64,000 nt of DNA from Actinomycetota bacterium (GCA_009886115.1 VFJJ01000051.1:105715-169714); one strand, 5' to 3'; counted from the stretch's first letter, positions 46,771 through 56,050 are shown. Notes: a model not told the origin generated them from the sequence alone. Numbers and translations are program-made.

Positions 46771-47918
46771 GCGTGGCGAGCCTCGTCTCCGGGAGTCCGC
46801 CGATCGAGGTGTTCGACTGCGACGGCCACGTGGCCGAGCCGCGTTCGCTGTTCGACGACTATGCCGATCCCGGGTTCCGGGCCGCGGCCAACGCGGCGCT
46901 GCACGTGCAGAACTTCGAGGGCGGTGGGTCGGGGCTCATGCTCGATGGCCGGTGCATCGTGCGGGGCATCGAGGCCGTCACCTTTGCCGGACAGAGCCCC
47001 GCCATGTTCCTGGGCAAGCACTGGGACGACGGGTATCCCGGCGCGTTCGATCCCGCGCACCGCTTGGGAGACATGGACGCCGAGGGCATCGACCGGGCCA
47101 TGGTCTTCCCGTCGCTGCTGGGCGCGATCGGCGGGGTGAGCGACACCGCACTCGCCGCGGCGATGTGCCGGGCGTACAACCGGTGGATGCTCGACTACTG
47201 CTCGACCGACCCGAACCGGCTGTTCGGTGTGGCGGTCGTCCCGCTGCAGGACCCGGCCGCAGCCGCAACCGAGGCCGAGTGGGCGGCGGCGCAGGGATAT
47301 CGCTGTGTGATGGTGCGGCCCTGTCCTTACACCGGTCGCACCATCGAGCATCCCGATTTCGATCGGTTCTACTCGGTGTGCGAGGACGCCGGAATGGTGA
47401 TCGGATTGCACCCGTTCCCGTTTCCCGACGTGGCCTGGAGTCAGACACTTATCGGCGATCTCGCCGGCGCTCCCGGCAGCGCGATCCAGATGGCCGACAT
47501 GGTGTGCCTGCCGATCGACAACATGCTGACCATGGCCTGGGCCATGTTCGGTGGCCTCACCGATCGCCACCCGCGCTTGAGCTTCTCGTTCCTCGAATCC
47601 AATGGCACCTGGGTCGCCATGTGGATCGACCGCCTCGAGTCGCGCTTTCACCGGGGCGGCCATCGCGCCATCACCACACCGCCGCGCGAGATCCTGGCGC
47701 GCCAGTGCTACATCTCGGTCGAGGGCGACGAACGGTCGCTTCCCCTCGTGGCTGAGCTCATCGGCGTCGACCGTCTGGTGTGGGCATCCGATTTCCCGCA
47801 CTTCGACGGGCACTTCCCGGGAGCGGTCACCGAGGCCCTCGACGGGCTGTCGACGCTCCCCGATCCGGTGGTGCGTCAGGTGCTCGGCGCCAACGCCTCT
47901 CGCATGTACGGGATCTGA
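46767..47918 (+). CDS. Amidohydrolase-related TIM-barrel protein (first of the operon after amine oxidase)
   Basis: 383 residues from GTG 46767 (overlapping the previous TGA). Amidohydrolase-2-like barrel: the DCDGHVAEP start (metal-binding DxxxH), GIDRAMVFPSLLG, then a histidine in IGLHPFP and the late metal/Asp in WASDFPHFDG. These proteins include decarboxylases such as those acting on aromatic or carboxy-muconate acids, and hydrolases. The substrate is unknown; its translation is coupled to the amine oxidase, so it may act on the aldehyde or acid derived from it. Confidence 0.85.
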   Translation: MSVASLVSGSPPIEVFDCDGHVAEPRSLFDDYADPGFRAAANAALHVQNFEGGGSGLMLDGRCIVRGIEAVTFAGQSPAMFLGKHWDDGYPGAFDPAHRLGDMDAEGIDRAMVFPSLLGAIGGVSDTALAAAMCRAYNRWMLDYCSTDPNRLFGVAVVPLQDPAAAATEAEWAAAQGYRCVMVRPCPYTGRTIEHPDFDRFYSVCEDAGMVIGLHPFPFPDVAWSQTLIGDLAGAPGSAIQMADMVCLPIDNMLTMAWAMFGGLTDRHPRLSFSFLESNGTWVAMWIDRLESRFHRGGHRAITTPPREILARQCYISVEGDERSLPLVAELIGVDRLVWASDFPHFDGHFPGAVTEALDGLSTLPDPVVRQVLGANASRMYGI

Positions 47919-47925
47919 GGCGCTC

Positions 47926-48543
47926 ATGGTTCCGCTCGGTGTGGTCTCGGTGGTCTACGGCGCGCTCCCGATCGACGAGATCGCCCGGACCGCTCGGGCC
48001 GACGGCTTCGACGAGCTGATCGGCTCGGCCGACACGCCCGACGGTTTGGCCCTGCCGATCAGCTCGCGTTACACGCGCCCGCCCGAGCCCGGCCCGGGCA
48101 CCTACTGCAGCCCGCACGTGCACTGGAGCTGGGAACAGACCGTGGCCGCCTTCCGGAGCGCTCCGGGCTGCCTGCTGGAGCCGCATCCCTGGTGCTGTGT
48201 CGACACCACCGAGGCCGTGCTGGCCATGCTCGACGAGGTGCCGGGGCTCCGGCTCGTGGTCGACGTCGGGCACGTCACGTACTGGGGCGGCGATCCGCTG
48301 GAGCTGCTCCCGTTCGCCGGTGCCGTCCAGCTCCGCCAGGCCCGGCCCGGCGTGGCCCAGTGCCGCGTCGACGAGGGGACGATCGATCTCGCGGCGGTGG
48401 TGGCTGCTGCGCTCGCGGCCGACGATCGGCCGGCGCTGTGCGTGGAGTACTTCGACCTCGACATCCGTCCCGAGTACCGACTCGACGACCCGCGGGGCCA
48501 CGCCGTCGAGCTGGCCGAGCATCTGCGCCCGCTCCTGCGCTGA
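47926..48543 (+). CDS. Hypothetical TIM-barrel-like protein (sugar isomerase-like fold)
   Basis: 205 residues, ATG 47926, 7 bases after the previous gene, so it belongs to the same operon. Short barrel-like strands LGVVSVVYGAL, LVVDVGHVTYWGGDPLELL, ALCVEYFDLDIRPEY are like those of xylose-isomerase-type proteins, with His/Asp/Glu at strand ends. It is shorter than classical family members (about 260). No assigned function; a partner of the amine oxidase/amidohydrolase set is likely. Confidence 0.7.
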   Translation: MVPLGVVSVVYGALPIDEIARTARADGFDELIGSADTPDGLALPISSRYTRPPEPGPGTYCSPHVHWSWEQTVAAFRSAPGCLLEPHPWCCVDTTEAVLAMLDEVPGLRLVVDVGHVTYWGGDPLELLPFAGAVQLRQARPGVAQCRVDEGTIDLAAVVAAALAADDRPALCVEYFDLDIRPEYRLDDPRGHAVELAEHLRPLLR

Positions 48544-48595
48544 AGCGGCCCGCCCCTCGCTGTGCGCACCGCGCGAGCGCCGCCGGCGGCGTCGC

Positions 48596-50437
48596 TCAGC
48601 CGCCGAGCACGGTGAGCTCGGCAATGCCGCCGCAGTCGGGGCTCTCGTGGCCGGTGAGCGTGAGGGCCACGCTTCGGCCGCTCACCCCGGGGAACACCGC
48701 GACGTCGGGGTCGGGCGTCCCCGCCAGCTCGTGGGTCTCCTCGAACACCGTGGTGCCGTCACCGTCGATGACCCTGATCGTGACGGCGTCGAAGCCGAAG
48801 TTCTGCCGGAACTCCGGGTTGGCCTGGAGGGCGTTGCCGGTGATGCGCACCTCGCTGATGGGGGTGTCGGCATCGAGCAACCACACGTACACCGACGACG
48901 GGCCGTCGACGTCGCCGGCCGAGAACCATGACGTGGTCGGATCGTCGTCGATGGCCAGGGCCGCCGGGAACTCCCCTCCGGGGTACTCCGACGACGCCGT
49001 CACCGTGCCCCGTCGGGTGATGTCGGAACGTGGCCGCGTCGTGGCCGGGACGGTCGCGGTCGCGGTCGCGGTCGTGGCCGTGGTTCCGACCGTCTCCGGC
49101 GTCGGCACCGTCGTCGTCGTCGTCGGTCCGGTCGTGGTTGAGGGCACCTCGGGGACCACCGCCCCGAGGTCGAAGTCGGCGTCACCGGTTGAACCAACCG
49201 GTCGTTCGAATTGCTCGCCGGTGTCGACGTCGGTGAGGACGAGCGTGGCCAGCGGATCCGCCGAGGGCGACACCACCGCCACCGAGACCGGGTCGAATCC
49301 CTCCCACGACGGTCCGGTGTAGAAGGCGGCCGCAGCGACAGGCTCAGGCTCGAGGAGCGGGTTCCCGCAACGGCACCGCACCCGGGGCACACCCCGATCG
49401 TCGACGAGCACCGCCGTGCCCGCCTGGAGCACCGACTGCCGAGGCGTCGCCCGTCCGTTTGAGTAGCCGTGGTTGGTGACCCGGGTGTCGGCGCCGAGCA
49501 CGACCGGCGTGAGCCGGTCCACGTATTCGGCGATCTCCGATGGGTCGATGCCGAGCACCTCGGCCCAGGCCCGGGCCTTGTCGGGACTCTCGCCGAGGAA
49601 CTCGACCAACTGCACCGGATCGCACGCGCCGTCGTCGCGGGTGCCGCCGTACAGGCCCGGTGTACCCCCCGGCGAGGTGGAGATGAGGATGGTCCCCTCG
49701 GCGGTGGTGGGCGCACTGGCCTCGGTGACGCTCAGCGGTGTCACTCCTTGTCCACCGCTCTTGGGCGGCCGGGCCCGATCGACCGACTTGGTGAACACGG
49801 CGGGCCCCGGCGACGACGCCCGTTCGAGGAAGATCTCGCCCGGAGCGCCAACCGGGGCCCCGTCCGAAGCTGTGGTGTCGTCTCCCCCGCCCATCACCAC
49901 CACGGCGATGGCGACGATGGCGATCACCAGCGCCACCGCGGCACCTGCGAGCCAACGGTTCGACGATGTCGCCCGGGCGGGCCCCGGGACGAACGGGACG
50001 GGTACCACGGGGGGAACGGCCGCCCCGGGCGGGGTCGGTGGCGGCGGCACCCACCCGGCTGCGGGCAGGGCGCCGGACGGGTCGCCCGGCAGGGGCGGTA
50101 GTGCCGGCAGGGGCGGCAGCGGCGGGACGGCTGAGCTTGCTCCCGACGGGACCGGCGGCCCCGGGAGTTGCGGCAGTTGCGATGCCATCCAGGCTTCGAG
50201 CTCGGCGATGCGGACGTTGGCGGCGTCGGTCGCGAGCATCCGGGCGACATTGGCGGCCAGGACCGGCAGCACCACGCCGAGCGCCACAGCGACGCCCACG
50301 ACGTTGCGAGTCGGGAACAGCACGGCGAACTGCTGGAGCAGCACCAGCACCCCGAGCGCCCCAACCAGACCCGAGAGCACACCGATGACGGGGAACGCGA
50401 ACCGGTGGCGGGCCCGGGGCAGACCGACGCCGTTCAT
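48596..50437 (-). CDS. Membrane protein with DUF6777 and discoidin-like domains
   Basis: 613 residues. Hydrophobic spans at about 14-36, 43-62 and 163-184, with a Pro-rich cytosolic linker between; after the third helix the chain is outside. The DUF6777 domain (about 200-390) is shown by TPGLYGGTRDDG, then VLGADTRVTNHGYSNGRAT, QSVLQAGTAVLVDDRGVPRV. A Thr-rich stalk (repeats of TTTTVPT-type) leads to a C-terminal discoidin-like beta-sandwich (ASSEYPGGEFPAALAIDDD ... SWFSAGD) like that of sugar- or surface-binding proteins. The function is unknown; the layout suggests a stalked surface receptor. It overlaps the upstream gene by four bases (shared transcript). Confidence 0.75.
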   Translation of the reverse strand: MNGVGLPRARHRFAFPVIGVLSGLVGALGVLVLLQQFAVLFPTRNVVGVAVALGVVLPVLAANVARMLATDAANVRIAELEAWMASQLPQLPGPPVPSGASSAVPPLPPLPALPPLPGDPSGALPAAGWVPPPPTPPGAAVPPVVPVPFVPGPARATSSNRWLAGAAVALVIAIVAIAVVVMGGGDDTTASDGAPVGAPGEIFLERASSPGPAVFTKSVDRARPPKSGGQGVTPLSVTEASAPTTAEGTILISTSPGGTPGLYGGTRDDGACDPVQLVEFLGESPDKARAWAEVLGIDPSEIAEYVDRLTPVVLGADTRVTNHGYSNGRATPRQSVLQAGTAVLVDDRGVPRVRCRCGNPLLEPEPVAAAAFYTGPSWEGFDPVSVAVVSPSADPLATLVLTDVDTGEQFERPVGSTGDADFDLGAVVPEVPSTTTGPTTTTTVPTPETVGTTATTATATATVPATTRPRSDITRRGTVTASSEYPGGEFPAALAIDDDPTTSWFSAGDVDGPSSVYVWLLDADTPISEVRITGNALQANPEFRQNFGFDAVTIRVIDGDGTTVFEETHELAGTPDPDVAVFPGVSGRSVALTLTGHESPDCGGIAELTVLGG

Positions 50438-51156
50438 CGGATCGACGCCGGTCCGCCGGGGGCCCCGCCGAGCTGTTCGGCGAGCGCTCGGATCCCGTCG
50501 GGGCCCGAGCTCAGGTAGCTCTCGATCAGCGCGACCTGGTCGGCGGGTGTGGCGACGAGGGACTGGTTCTGCACGAGCGGAGCTCGCGGGTCGAAGCTCG
50601 GCGACCGGCCGCGGCTCCGGCCCCTGACCGCACGCCGTGTTCCGGCTGCGACACCGGCGAGCCCGAGCCCGGCGAGCACGACGCCGGCCCAGCCGGCGAC
50701 GGTCGCCAGCGGGTTGCCGCCCACCTTCACGAGCACGGAACCTTCACAGGCCCCGGGTCCGGTGCTGGTGGCGTGCACCTTGTAGAGCCCCACTCCGAAG
50801 CGGGAGTAGTCGCCGACCTCGATGCGGTCGCTCCAGATGATGGAGCCCGGCTCGCCTTCGGCCACCTGCCACCGGAAGCCCGCGAACTCGAGCTCGATCG
50901 TGTACGTCTCGATGATCGCATCGGACTCGACGACGATCTCGACGGTCGCGTCCTGGTCGACCTCGACGGCCTGGCCGGGGTCGTCGGCCGAGCGGCCGGC
51001 CACGTCGATCCCGTCGATGCTGGCGCTGCATCGCTCCGAGATCTCGGCACCGGCCGGCCGAGCGCTCGATACCGCCACCAAGCCCGAGACGGCGACGGCC
51101 ATCACCGAGCCCGCCAGGACCCGTCTCAGTGCACGGCCTGTGCGCGCCGAGGTCAC
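50434..51156 (-). CDS. Exported membrane-anchored protein, partner of the DUF6777 gene
   Basis: 240 residues from GTG 51156. A signal peptide (RVLAGSVMAVAVSGLVAVSS, cut near ARPAGA) is followed by an immunoglobulin-like beta domain (about 45-155) with Cys near residues 41 and 150 (GACEGSV), a transmembrane helix (VAGWAGVVLAGLGLAGVAAG, about 165-184), and a basic cytosolic tail. I recognise no family. Overlap with the DUF6777 gene by four bases means one transcript, so the two may form a membrane complex. Confidence 0.65.
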   Translation of the reverse strand: MTSARTGRALRRVLAGSVMAVAVSGLVAVSSARPAGAEISERCSASIDGIDVAGRSADDPGQAVEVDQDATVEIVVESDAIIETYTIELEFAGFRWQVAEGEPGSIIWSDRIEVGDYSRFGVGLYKVHATSTGPGACEGSVLVKVGGNPLATVAGWAGVVLAGLGLAGVAAGTRRAVRGRSRGRSPSFDPRAPLVQNQSLVATPADQVALIESYLSSGPDGIRALAEQLGGAPGGPASIR

Positions 51157-51225
51157 GACACGAACCGTAGTCCCGGCGGCCCCACACGACGCTCGCCATG
51201 ACCGTCCACAGCCGAACGTGGCCGT

Positions 51226-51241
51226 CCATGGCCGGCCATGG
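51226..51241. repeat. Perfect 16-bp palindrome in an upstream region
   Basis: CCATGGCCGGCCATGG, flanked on both sides by GGCCGTCCA-type repeats, about 70 bases before the start of the exported-protein gene at 51156. It could be a regulator-binding site for that transcript. Confidence 0.5.
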
Positions 51242-51268
51242 CCGTCCACGACACGTGCCGGAAACGGG

Positions 51269-52501
51269 CTACACCACCGCGCCGGCGAGGCCTTTCTTCA
51301 ACGCCGAGTTGGCTCCGTCGGGAAGACCGTCGAGCGGCGTGGCGAGCTCGTCGACCGTGGGGCCGTACCGAGCCGCGATGGGGGCCAGCGAGTCGAGCGA
51401 GAACTCGTACATCTCGGCGGCGTTGGTGGCCAGGATCTGGTGCAGCTCGGCCGGCGTTCGCTCGTGAAAGAGCTGACGCAGGTGCTCGCGAGTGAACGGG
51501 TGTGTGCCCTCGTCGTGGGGATAGTCGCTCCCCCACATGAACCGCTCGATGCCGAGCTCGTCGAGCACGGCGGCGTCGGCCCACGAGGGCTGCGACACCG
51601 CAACATGGCAGTTCTGCTTGAAGTAGTCGGTGGCCGACTGCGGGAGGATGTGCTCCTTGGTGTACTTGATCTCGCCGGTCTCGCCGGTGTCGCGGATCGA
51701 GGCCAGCGTGGCGTCGAGCCGACGCAGCAGCGGTGGCAGCCAGGCGCAGCCCATCTCGGCCATCACGAACTTCATGTTCGGATGCCGCTCGAACACACCG
51801 CCCATGAGCATGTGCATGAATGGGCGCTGCGAGTGGAAGTGGGCCTCGGTGATGTAGAGGAGCTGCGCCACCGGCTCCTTGCCGTAGTCGGGAACACCAG
51901 TCCCCCCATGGGCATTGACGGGAACACCCATTTCCTCGGCCGCGACCCAGAACGGGTCGTAGTACCGGTCGAAGAGCGGCTTGACCCAGGTGCAGTCGGG
52001 CGGAACATTCGGGATGAGCACCCCGCCGCGCAGGCCGTTGTCCTTGATGAAACGCAGATCCTCGAGCGCGTCGTCGATGTCGTTGAAGAACACCTGACCC
52101 ACACCCGCCCGTTGCGCAGGGAACTCATTGCACCACTCGACCAGCCACCGGTTGTGGGCCCGGATCCCCGCCAGCCGATGTGCGTAGTCCTCGGGCCGCG
52201 GTGGCGCCGCGAAGAGCACGAAGCTCGGGAAGAACGGCGGCACCGTGTTGGGGTAGATGACCTCGCCCACCACCCCGTCGGCGAGTTGCTGGCTGTTGCG
52301 CATCTCGTTGTCCCAGTTGCGCAACCGCCGGTTGTCGCCCAGATCCTTGAACGGGTTCTTGTACTTCCCCCGCCACGCGTCGAAGTCGTCCAGGAACGCC
52401 GGGTCGAGGTGCTCGCGGTATGCCGCGTGGCTCCCACCCCCGTGACTGTCGGCCGTGATGATCGTGTAGCGATCCGTCGCCTTGCTCGGTGCTGTCGCCA
52501 T
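51269..52501 (-). CDS. Amidohydrolase-family TIM-barrel protein
   Basis: 410 residues from ATG 52501. Metal-binding start TADSHGGG, a mid-barrel NAHGGTGVPDYG histidine, AEMGCAWLPPLLRRLD, and a late metal-binding Asp in MWGSDYPHDEGTHP. The family (amidohydrolase-2) includes decarboxylases and lactone hydrolases. A GGG-rich N-terminal motif in place of HxH is unusual but common in this subgroup. It is in the same direction as the following SRPBCC and alcohol dehydrogenase relic, so they look like one former degradation operon. Substrate unknown. Confidence 0.85.
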   Translation of the reverse strand: MATAPSKATDRYTIITADSHGGGSHAAYREHLDPAFLDDFDAWRGKYKNPFKDLGDNRRLRNWDNEMRNSQQLADGVVGEVIYPNTVPPFFPSFVLFAAPPRPEDYAHRLAGIRAHNRWLVEWCNEFPAQRAGVGQVFFNDIDDALEDLRFIKDNGLRGGVLIPNVPPDCTWVKPLFDRYYDPFWVAAEEMGVPVNAHGGTGVPDYGKEPVAQLLYITEAHFHSQRPFMHMLMGGVFERHPNMKFVMAEMGCAWLPPLLRRLDATLASIRDTGETGEIKYTKEHILPQSATDYFKQNCHVAVSQPSWADAAVLDELGIERFMWGSDYPHDEGTHPFTREHLRQLFHERTPAELHQILATNAAEMYEFSLDSLAPIAARYGPTVDELATPLDGLPDGANSALKKGLAGAVV

Positions 52502-52736
52502 CGTGGGAGAGTCCTCCTCGGTCTGGTGGTCGGGGCCGCCCTGATCGGCCCCCGCCTGCTCCCCAACCCTACGCCGCTCACTGTCCGACAAGCCCGTGCG
52601 GGCGGACACCACCCCGCATCGGTGATCGGACACAACCCCGGCCGAGCGGTGGGCACGACGACGTCACAGGGCACGTCCAACTGCCCACTGCTCGGAGTCG
52701 CTTCAGGCGGGACCGACCGCGCCCGGGTGGCGGAGC

Positions 52737-53249
52737 TCAGCTCGAAGCCCCGGCCCGCTTTCGGTGGGCCTTCAGGGCCATCTCGAGGCCGGCCTTGACG
52801 AGCTTGTCGTTGTCCTTGGAGATGAAGCGGTGCACCCGACGTTCGAGCAGCACTCGCATGATCGGGTTGAAGACGTGGTAGGTCTCGCGGAAGTGCACCC
52901 GGGTGCTGCCGTCGCCGAGGTCCTCGTAACGCTGCCGGCCCTCGGCCTGTGACCACAAGGGTTTGCCGATGGCGTCGTACTTCGACGACACGCCGGGCAC
53001 GATCTCGCTGACCATCTCCCACGACTGGGCCCGTCCACCCGAGAGCAGATACCGGGGCACCCGGAACCAGCAGTGGCGCACCAGGCCGTCACCGTGCTCG
53101 TCACCCTCGTGGAGGATCTCGATGCGGACGGGGCCGTGCTCGATCACCCGCTTCTCGCCCGGCCCCAGCTTGGGATGGACCGGATGCGTCGCGGCCCACA
53201 ACTCCGACGGCGCTGCATCGATGATGAACGAGTACTCGTGCACCTGCAT
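52737..53249 (-). CDS. SRPBCC (START-like) domain protein
   Basis: 170 residues, ATG 53249. The opening QVHEYSFIIDAAPSELWAAT is a standard SRPBCC start (hydrophobic-x-hydrophobic strand then a PxxLW helix). A WFRVPRYLLSGGRAQSWEMV stretch and a C-terminal helix (MRVLLERRVHRFISKDNDKL) line the ligand pocket. Such proteins bind or cyclise hydrophobic or aromatic ligands. Placement next to an alcohol dehydrogenase relic and an amidohydrolase hints at breakdown of such a compound. Confidence 0.75.
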   Translation of the reverse strand: MQVHEYSFIIDAAPSELWAATHPVHPKLGPGEKRVIEHGPVRIEILHEGDEHGDGLVRHCWFRVPRYLLSGGRAQSWEMVSEIVPGVSSKYDAIGKPLWSQAEGRQRYEDLGDGSTRVHFRETYHVFNPIMRVLLERRVHRFISKDNDKLVKAGLEMALKAHRKRAGASS

Positions 53250-53272
53250 TGGATGGCCTCCTTGGACGGCCG

Positions 53273-53526
53273 TCAGAGCGAGAAGTCGATGACGGTACGG
53301 GCGACGGTGACGGCCCGCATGGCGTCGTAGCCCTCATTGATCTCGGCGAGGGGACGGCGCGCCGACACCATCTCGTCGAGCAGCAGCCGGCCGTCGAGAT
53401 ACATCTCGATGTAGGCCGGCATGTCGGAGCGGAACTGGTTCGAGCCCATCAGCGAGCCCTGGATCCGCTTCTCGGTGGCGAACAGTCCAGCCGACCGGGG
53501 ACGGTGTTCAGGACGGCTGCACGCAT
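53273..53526 (-). pseudogene. Alcohol dehydrogenase gene with a large internal deletion
   Basis: From ATG 53526 (after an AGGGGGAGCAG-type RBS on the minus strand) the frame encodes MRAAVLNTVPGRLD, a classical zinc alcohol dehydrogenase start. Within two or three codons a different frame begins with GLFATEKRIQGSLMGSN, which is the family's C-terminal third, running to VIDFSL at 53273. About 280 codons (both zinc sites and the Rossmann core) are gone, and the two parts are joined out of frame. The result cannot be an active enzyme. The junction (about 53485) lies 165 bases from the start of the third DUF222/HNH gene. Confidence 0.75.
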
Positions 53527-53649
53527 CGCTGCTCCCCCGTTGGTCGATGGCCGAGGTGGCCGCCTGCAGGCTACGAGCTGCGCGAGATTCTTCGCCAGAT
53601 CGTCGGAATTCCCTTGTGTTCATTGGGGTATCGGTGTAGCATCGAATGT

Positions 53650-54936
53650 ATGTTCGGGTGGGGTGAAGGATCCGGCGACGAGCTCGGCGAGCAGTTCGGT
53701 GGGCAGTTCGCGGCCTGGTTCGAACGGCTCGACGTCACCGCCGACCCCGACCTGATCGCGGCCGGGTTCTCGGTTCGTGACCATCTGTCGTGTGTGCTCA
53801 CCGGGGCTGTGTCACGACTCGACGCCGAGCGAGGCTGCGTGGCCGATGGGGCGTTGAGCACCCGGGCCTGGCTCCAGAACCAGGCCCGCCTCGACGAAGC
53901 CGAAGCCGCTCGCACGCTCAGGACGGCACGCCGGTTGCGACGCTGGCCGGTCACAACCTCCGCGTGGGAGTCCGGGCGACTTTCGGCCGGTCAGGTCACG
54001 GCGATCGTCAACCTCGTCGGTTCGAACGAACGGTTGGTCGCGTTGTTCGCTGAGCACGAGACCGAGATCATCGCCGGGCTCGCCGATCTCACCGCGTACG
54101 ACACGATGATCGCGATGCGCCGCTGGCGGCACCTCGCCAACCAGCAGATCGACACCGAACCGAACCCGACACCCGAACCCGACCCGGGGCCGGATGCTCA
54201 TCCCGATGATCGGCCCGAACCCGAGCCGGAACCGGTCGTGCAGTCGTTGCACCTCTCGGCCCATTTCGATGGGCACTGGCGCCTCGACGCCAACCTCGGC
54301 CCCGAAGGCGGCACGATCATCGACAAGGCCATCGACCTCGCGACACTCCCCGACATCGACCGCGACATCGACGGGCCCGGTGGCCGCTGGGGATCCGAAC
54401 GACGAGCCGACGCGCTCGTCGAGATCTGCCGGTCCTTCCTCGCACACCACGACCACGGCACCGCCAAGCCGCGCAACCGGCCCCACATCAACATCGTCGT
54501 CGACCTCCCCTGGCTCCACGGCCAGGCCGGCCGGGCTGAAACGATCGAAGGGCTCCCCCTCGACCGGCCCACCATCGAACGCCTGCTCTGCGACGCCGAC
54601 ATCCACCGGGTCATCACCAACGGACCCAGCGTGATCCTCGACTACGGACGAGCCACCCGCACCACCACCCCCGAACAATGGAACGCGTTACTGCTCCGCG
54701 ACCGGCACTGCACCTGGCCCGCCGGATGCACCATCGCCGCGAAACGCTGCCATGCCCATCACGAACCCGAGTGGATCCATAGCGGCACCACCAACATCAA
54801 CACCATGCGACTCCTCTGCACCGGCCACCACTGGCTCCGCCACCAACCCGGATGGCACGCCAAGATCCTCCCCGACACCACCTACCAAGTCACCAGTCCC
54901 AAGGGCAAGACCTTCACCAGCCGCCCCCGATGTTGA
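53650..54936 (+). CDS. DUF222 / HNH endonuclease-signature protein, copy 3 (divergent type)
   Basis: 428 residues from ATG 53650. DUF222 (RLDAERGCVADGALSTRAWL; ARTLRTARRLRRW) with a Pro/Glu/Asp linker (about 170-200), a long variable part and a C-terminal HNH-like knuckle: CTWPAGCTIAAKRCHAHHEP, then TMRLLCTGHHWLRHQPGW. The HNH is less complete than in copies 1 and 2 and the rest is clearly different, so this is a distinct branch. A -10-like TAGCAT ends 7 bases before the ATG, which suggests a leaderless message. It stands beside a deleted alcohol dehydrogenase gene. Confidence 0.85.
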   Translation: MFGWGEGSGDELGEQFGGQFAAWFERLDVTADPDLIAAGFSVRDHLSCVLTGAVSRLDAERGCVADGALSTRAWLQNQARLDEAEAARTLRTARRLRRWPVTTSAWESGRLSAGQVTAIVNLVGSNERLVALFAEHETEIIAGLADLTAYDTMIAMRRWRHLANQQIDTEPNPTPEPDPGPDAHPDDRPEPEPEPVVQSLHLSAHFDGHWRLDANLGPEGGTIIDKAIDLATLPDIDRDIDGPGGRWGSERRADALVEICRSFLAHHDHGTAKPRNRPHINIVVDLPWLHGQAGRAETIEGLPLDRPTIERLLCDADIHRVITNGPSVILDYGRATRTTTPEQWNALLLRDRHCTWPAGCTIAAKRCHAHHEPEWIHSGTTNINTMRLLCTGHHWLRHQPGWHAKILPDTTYQVTSPKGKTFTSRPRC

Positions 54937-54994
54937 GATCCCATTCGTGCGTAGGCTCCAATGGGCGAGCGGCCAGGCGGCGAGAGGAGCGGCC

Positions 54995-56050
54995 ATGAGG
55001 GCAGTCGTGATGCGCAGCGGGCAGCTCGTCGTCGACGACATCGCCGAGCCCACGCCGGGTCCGGGCCAGGCCCTCGTGGAGGTGCTGGCCTGTGGGATCT
55101 GCGGCTCCGACCTCCACGCGCTGGCCCACACCGACGACTTCGCCGAGACCGCAGCCATCTCCGGCGATGCGCTGTTCCGGTTCCGGCCCGAGCGCGACCT
55201 CGTGATGGGACATGAGATGTGCACCCGGGTGCTCGACGTGCACCCGTCGGTCACCTCGGTGCGGACGGGCGACGTGCTCGTCGGGATGCCGATCGTGATC
55301 GAGCCCGACGGGGTCCACTGCGTCGGTTACACCAACGACCACAACGGTGGTTTCGCCGAGCGCATGGTGATCACCGCCGACGTGGCGATCCCCGTCCCTG
55401 CCGATGTCGACCCCCGGCACGCCGCGCTCGCCGATCCCATCGCCGTCGGCATCAACGGGGTCTGGCGCTCGCGCGCCGAAGCGGGAAGGGCCGCGTACGT
55501 CGCCGGCTGTGGTCCCATCGGGCTGGGAACCATCCTGGCTCTGCGTCGGGCAGGGCTGGGGCCGATCATCGCTGCCGACCATTCGCCGCTGCGCCGACGT
55601 CTCGCCGAGCACTGTGGCGCCGATGAGGTGCTCGACCCGGGAACGACAGACCTGGCGAGTGCCATGGGACGGTTACCGACCGACAGCGGGCATCCGCCGG
55701 TGCTGTTCGACTGCGTCGGTGTCGCCGGCCTCATCGACCAGTTCATCGTGGCCGCTCCCCGTCGAAGCACCGTGGTCGTGCTCGGCGCGTGCATGCCCCC
55801 CGACCGCTTCCGGCCGATGCTGGCGCAATGGCGCGATCTCACGTTCGAGTTCGTGCTCTCGGGCCCGCCCGACAGCTACAACCAGGCGTTGGCCATCGTT
55901 GCCGCTGCGCCTGTCGACCTCGAGCCCCTCATCACCGCCAGCGTGGGACTCGATGGCGTGGCGCAGGCCTTTCGGGATCTGGCCGATCCGGCCGAGCACT
56001 GCAAGATCATGGTCTGCCCCTCGGCGCCGAAGGACGCCGAAGAGCGCTGA
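54995..56050 (+). CDS. Zinc-binding medium-chain dehydrogenase
   Basis: 351 residues, ATG 54995 after a GAGAGGAGCGG-type RBS. N-terminal catalytic-zinc ligands CGICGSDLHA and GHEM, a Rossmann motif AGCGPIGLGTI, and a GVNGVW-like helix. The four-Cys structural zinc lobe of alcohol dehydrogenases is missing: the loop has DGVHCVGYTND only. This points to a polyol/threonine- or quinone-type subgroup. Its stop is in a 10-bp tandem duplication. Substrate unknown. Confidence 0.85.
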   Translation: MRAVVMRSGQLVVDDIAEPTPGPGQALVEVLACGICGSDLHALAHTDDFAETAAISGDALFRFRPERDLVMGHEMCTRVLDVHPSVTSVRTGDVLVGMPIVIEPDGVHCVGYTNDHNGGFAERMVITADVAIPVPADVDPRHAALADPIAVGINGVWRSRAEAGRAAYVAGCGPIGLGTILALRRAGLGPIIAADHSPLRRRLAEHCGADEVLDPGTTDLASAMGRLPTDSGHPPVLFDCVGVAGLIDQFIVAAPRRSTVVVLGACMPPDRFRPMLAQWRDLTFEFVLSGPPDSYNQALAIVAAAPVDLEPLITASVGLDGVAQAFRDLADPAEHCKIMVCPSAPKDAEER

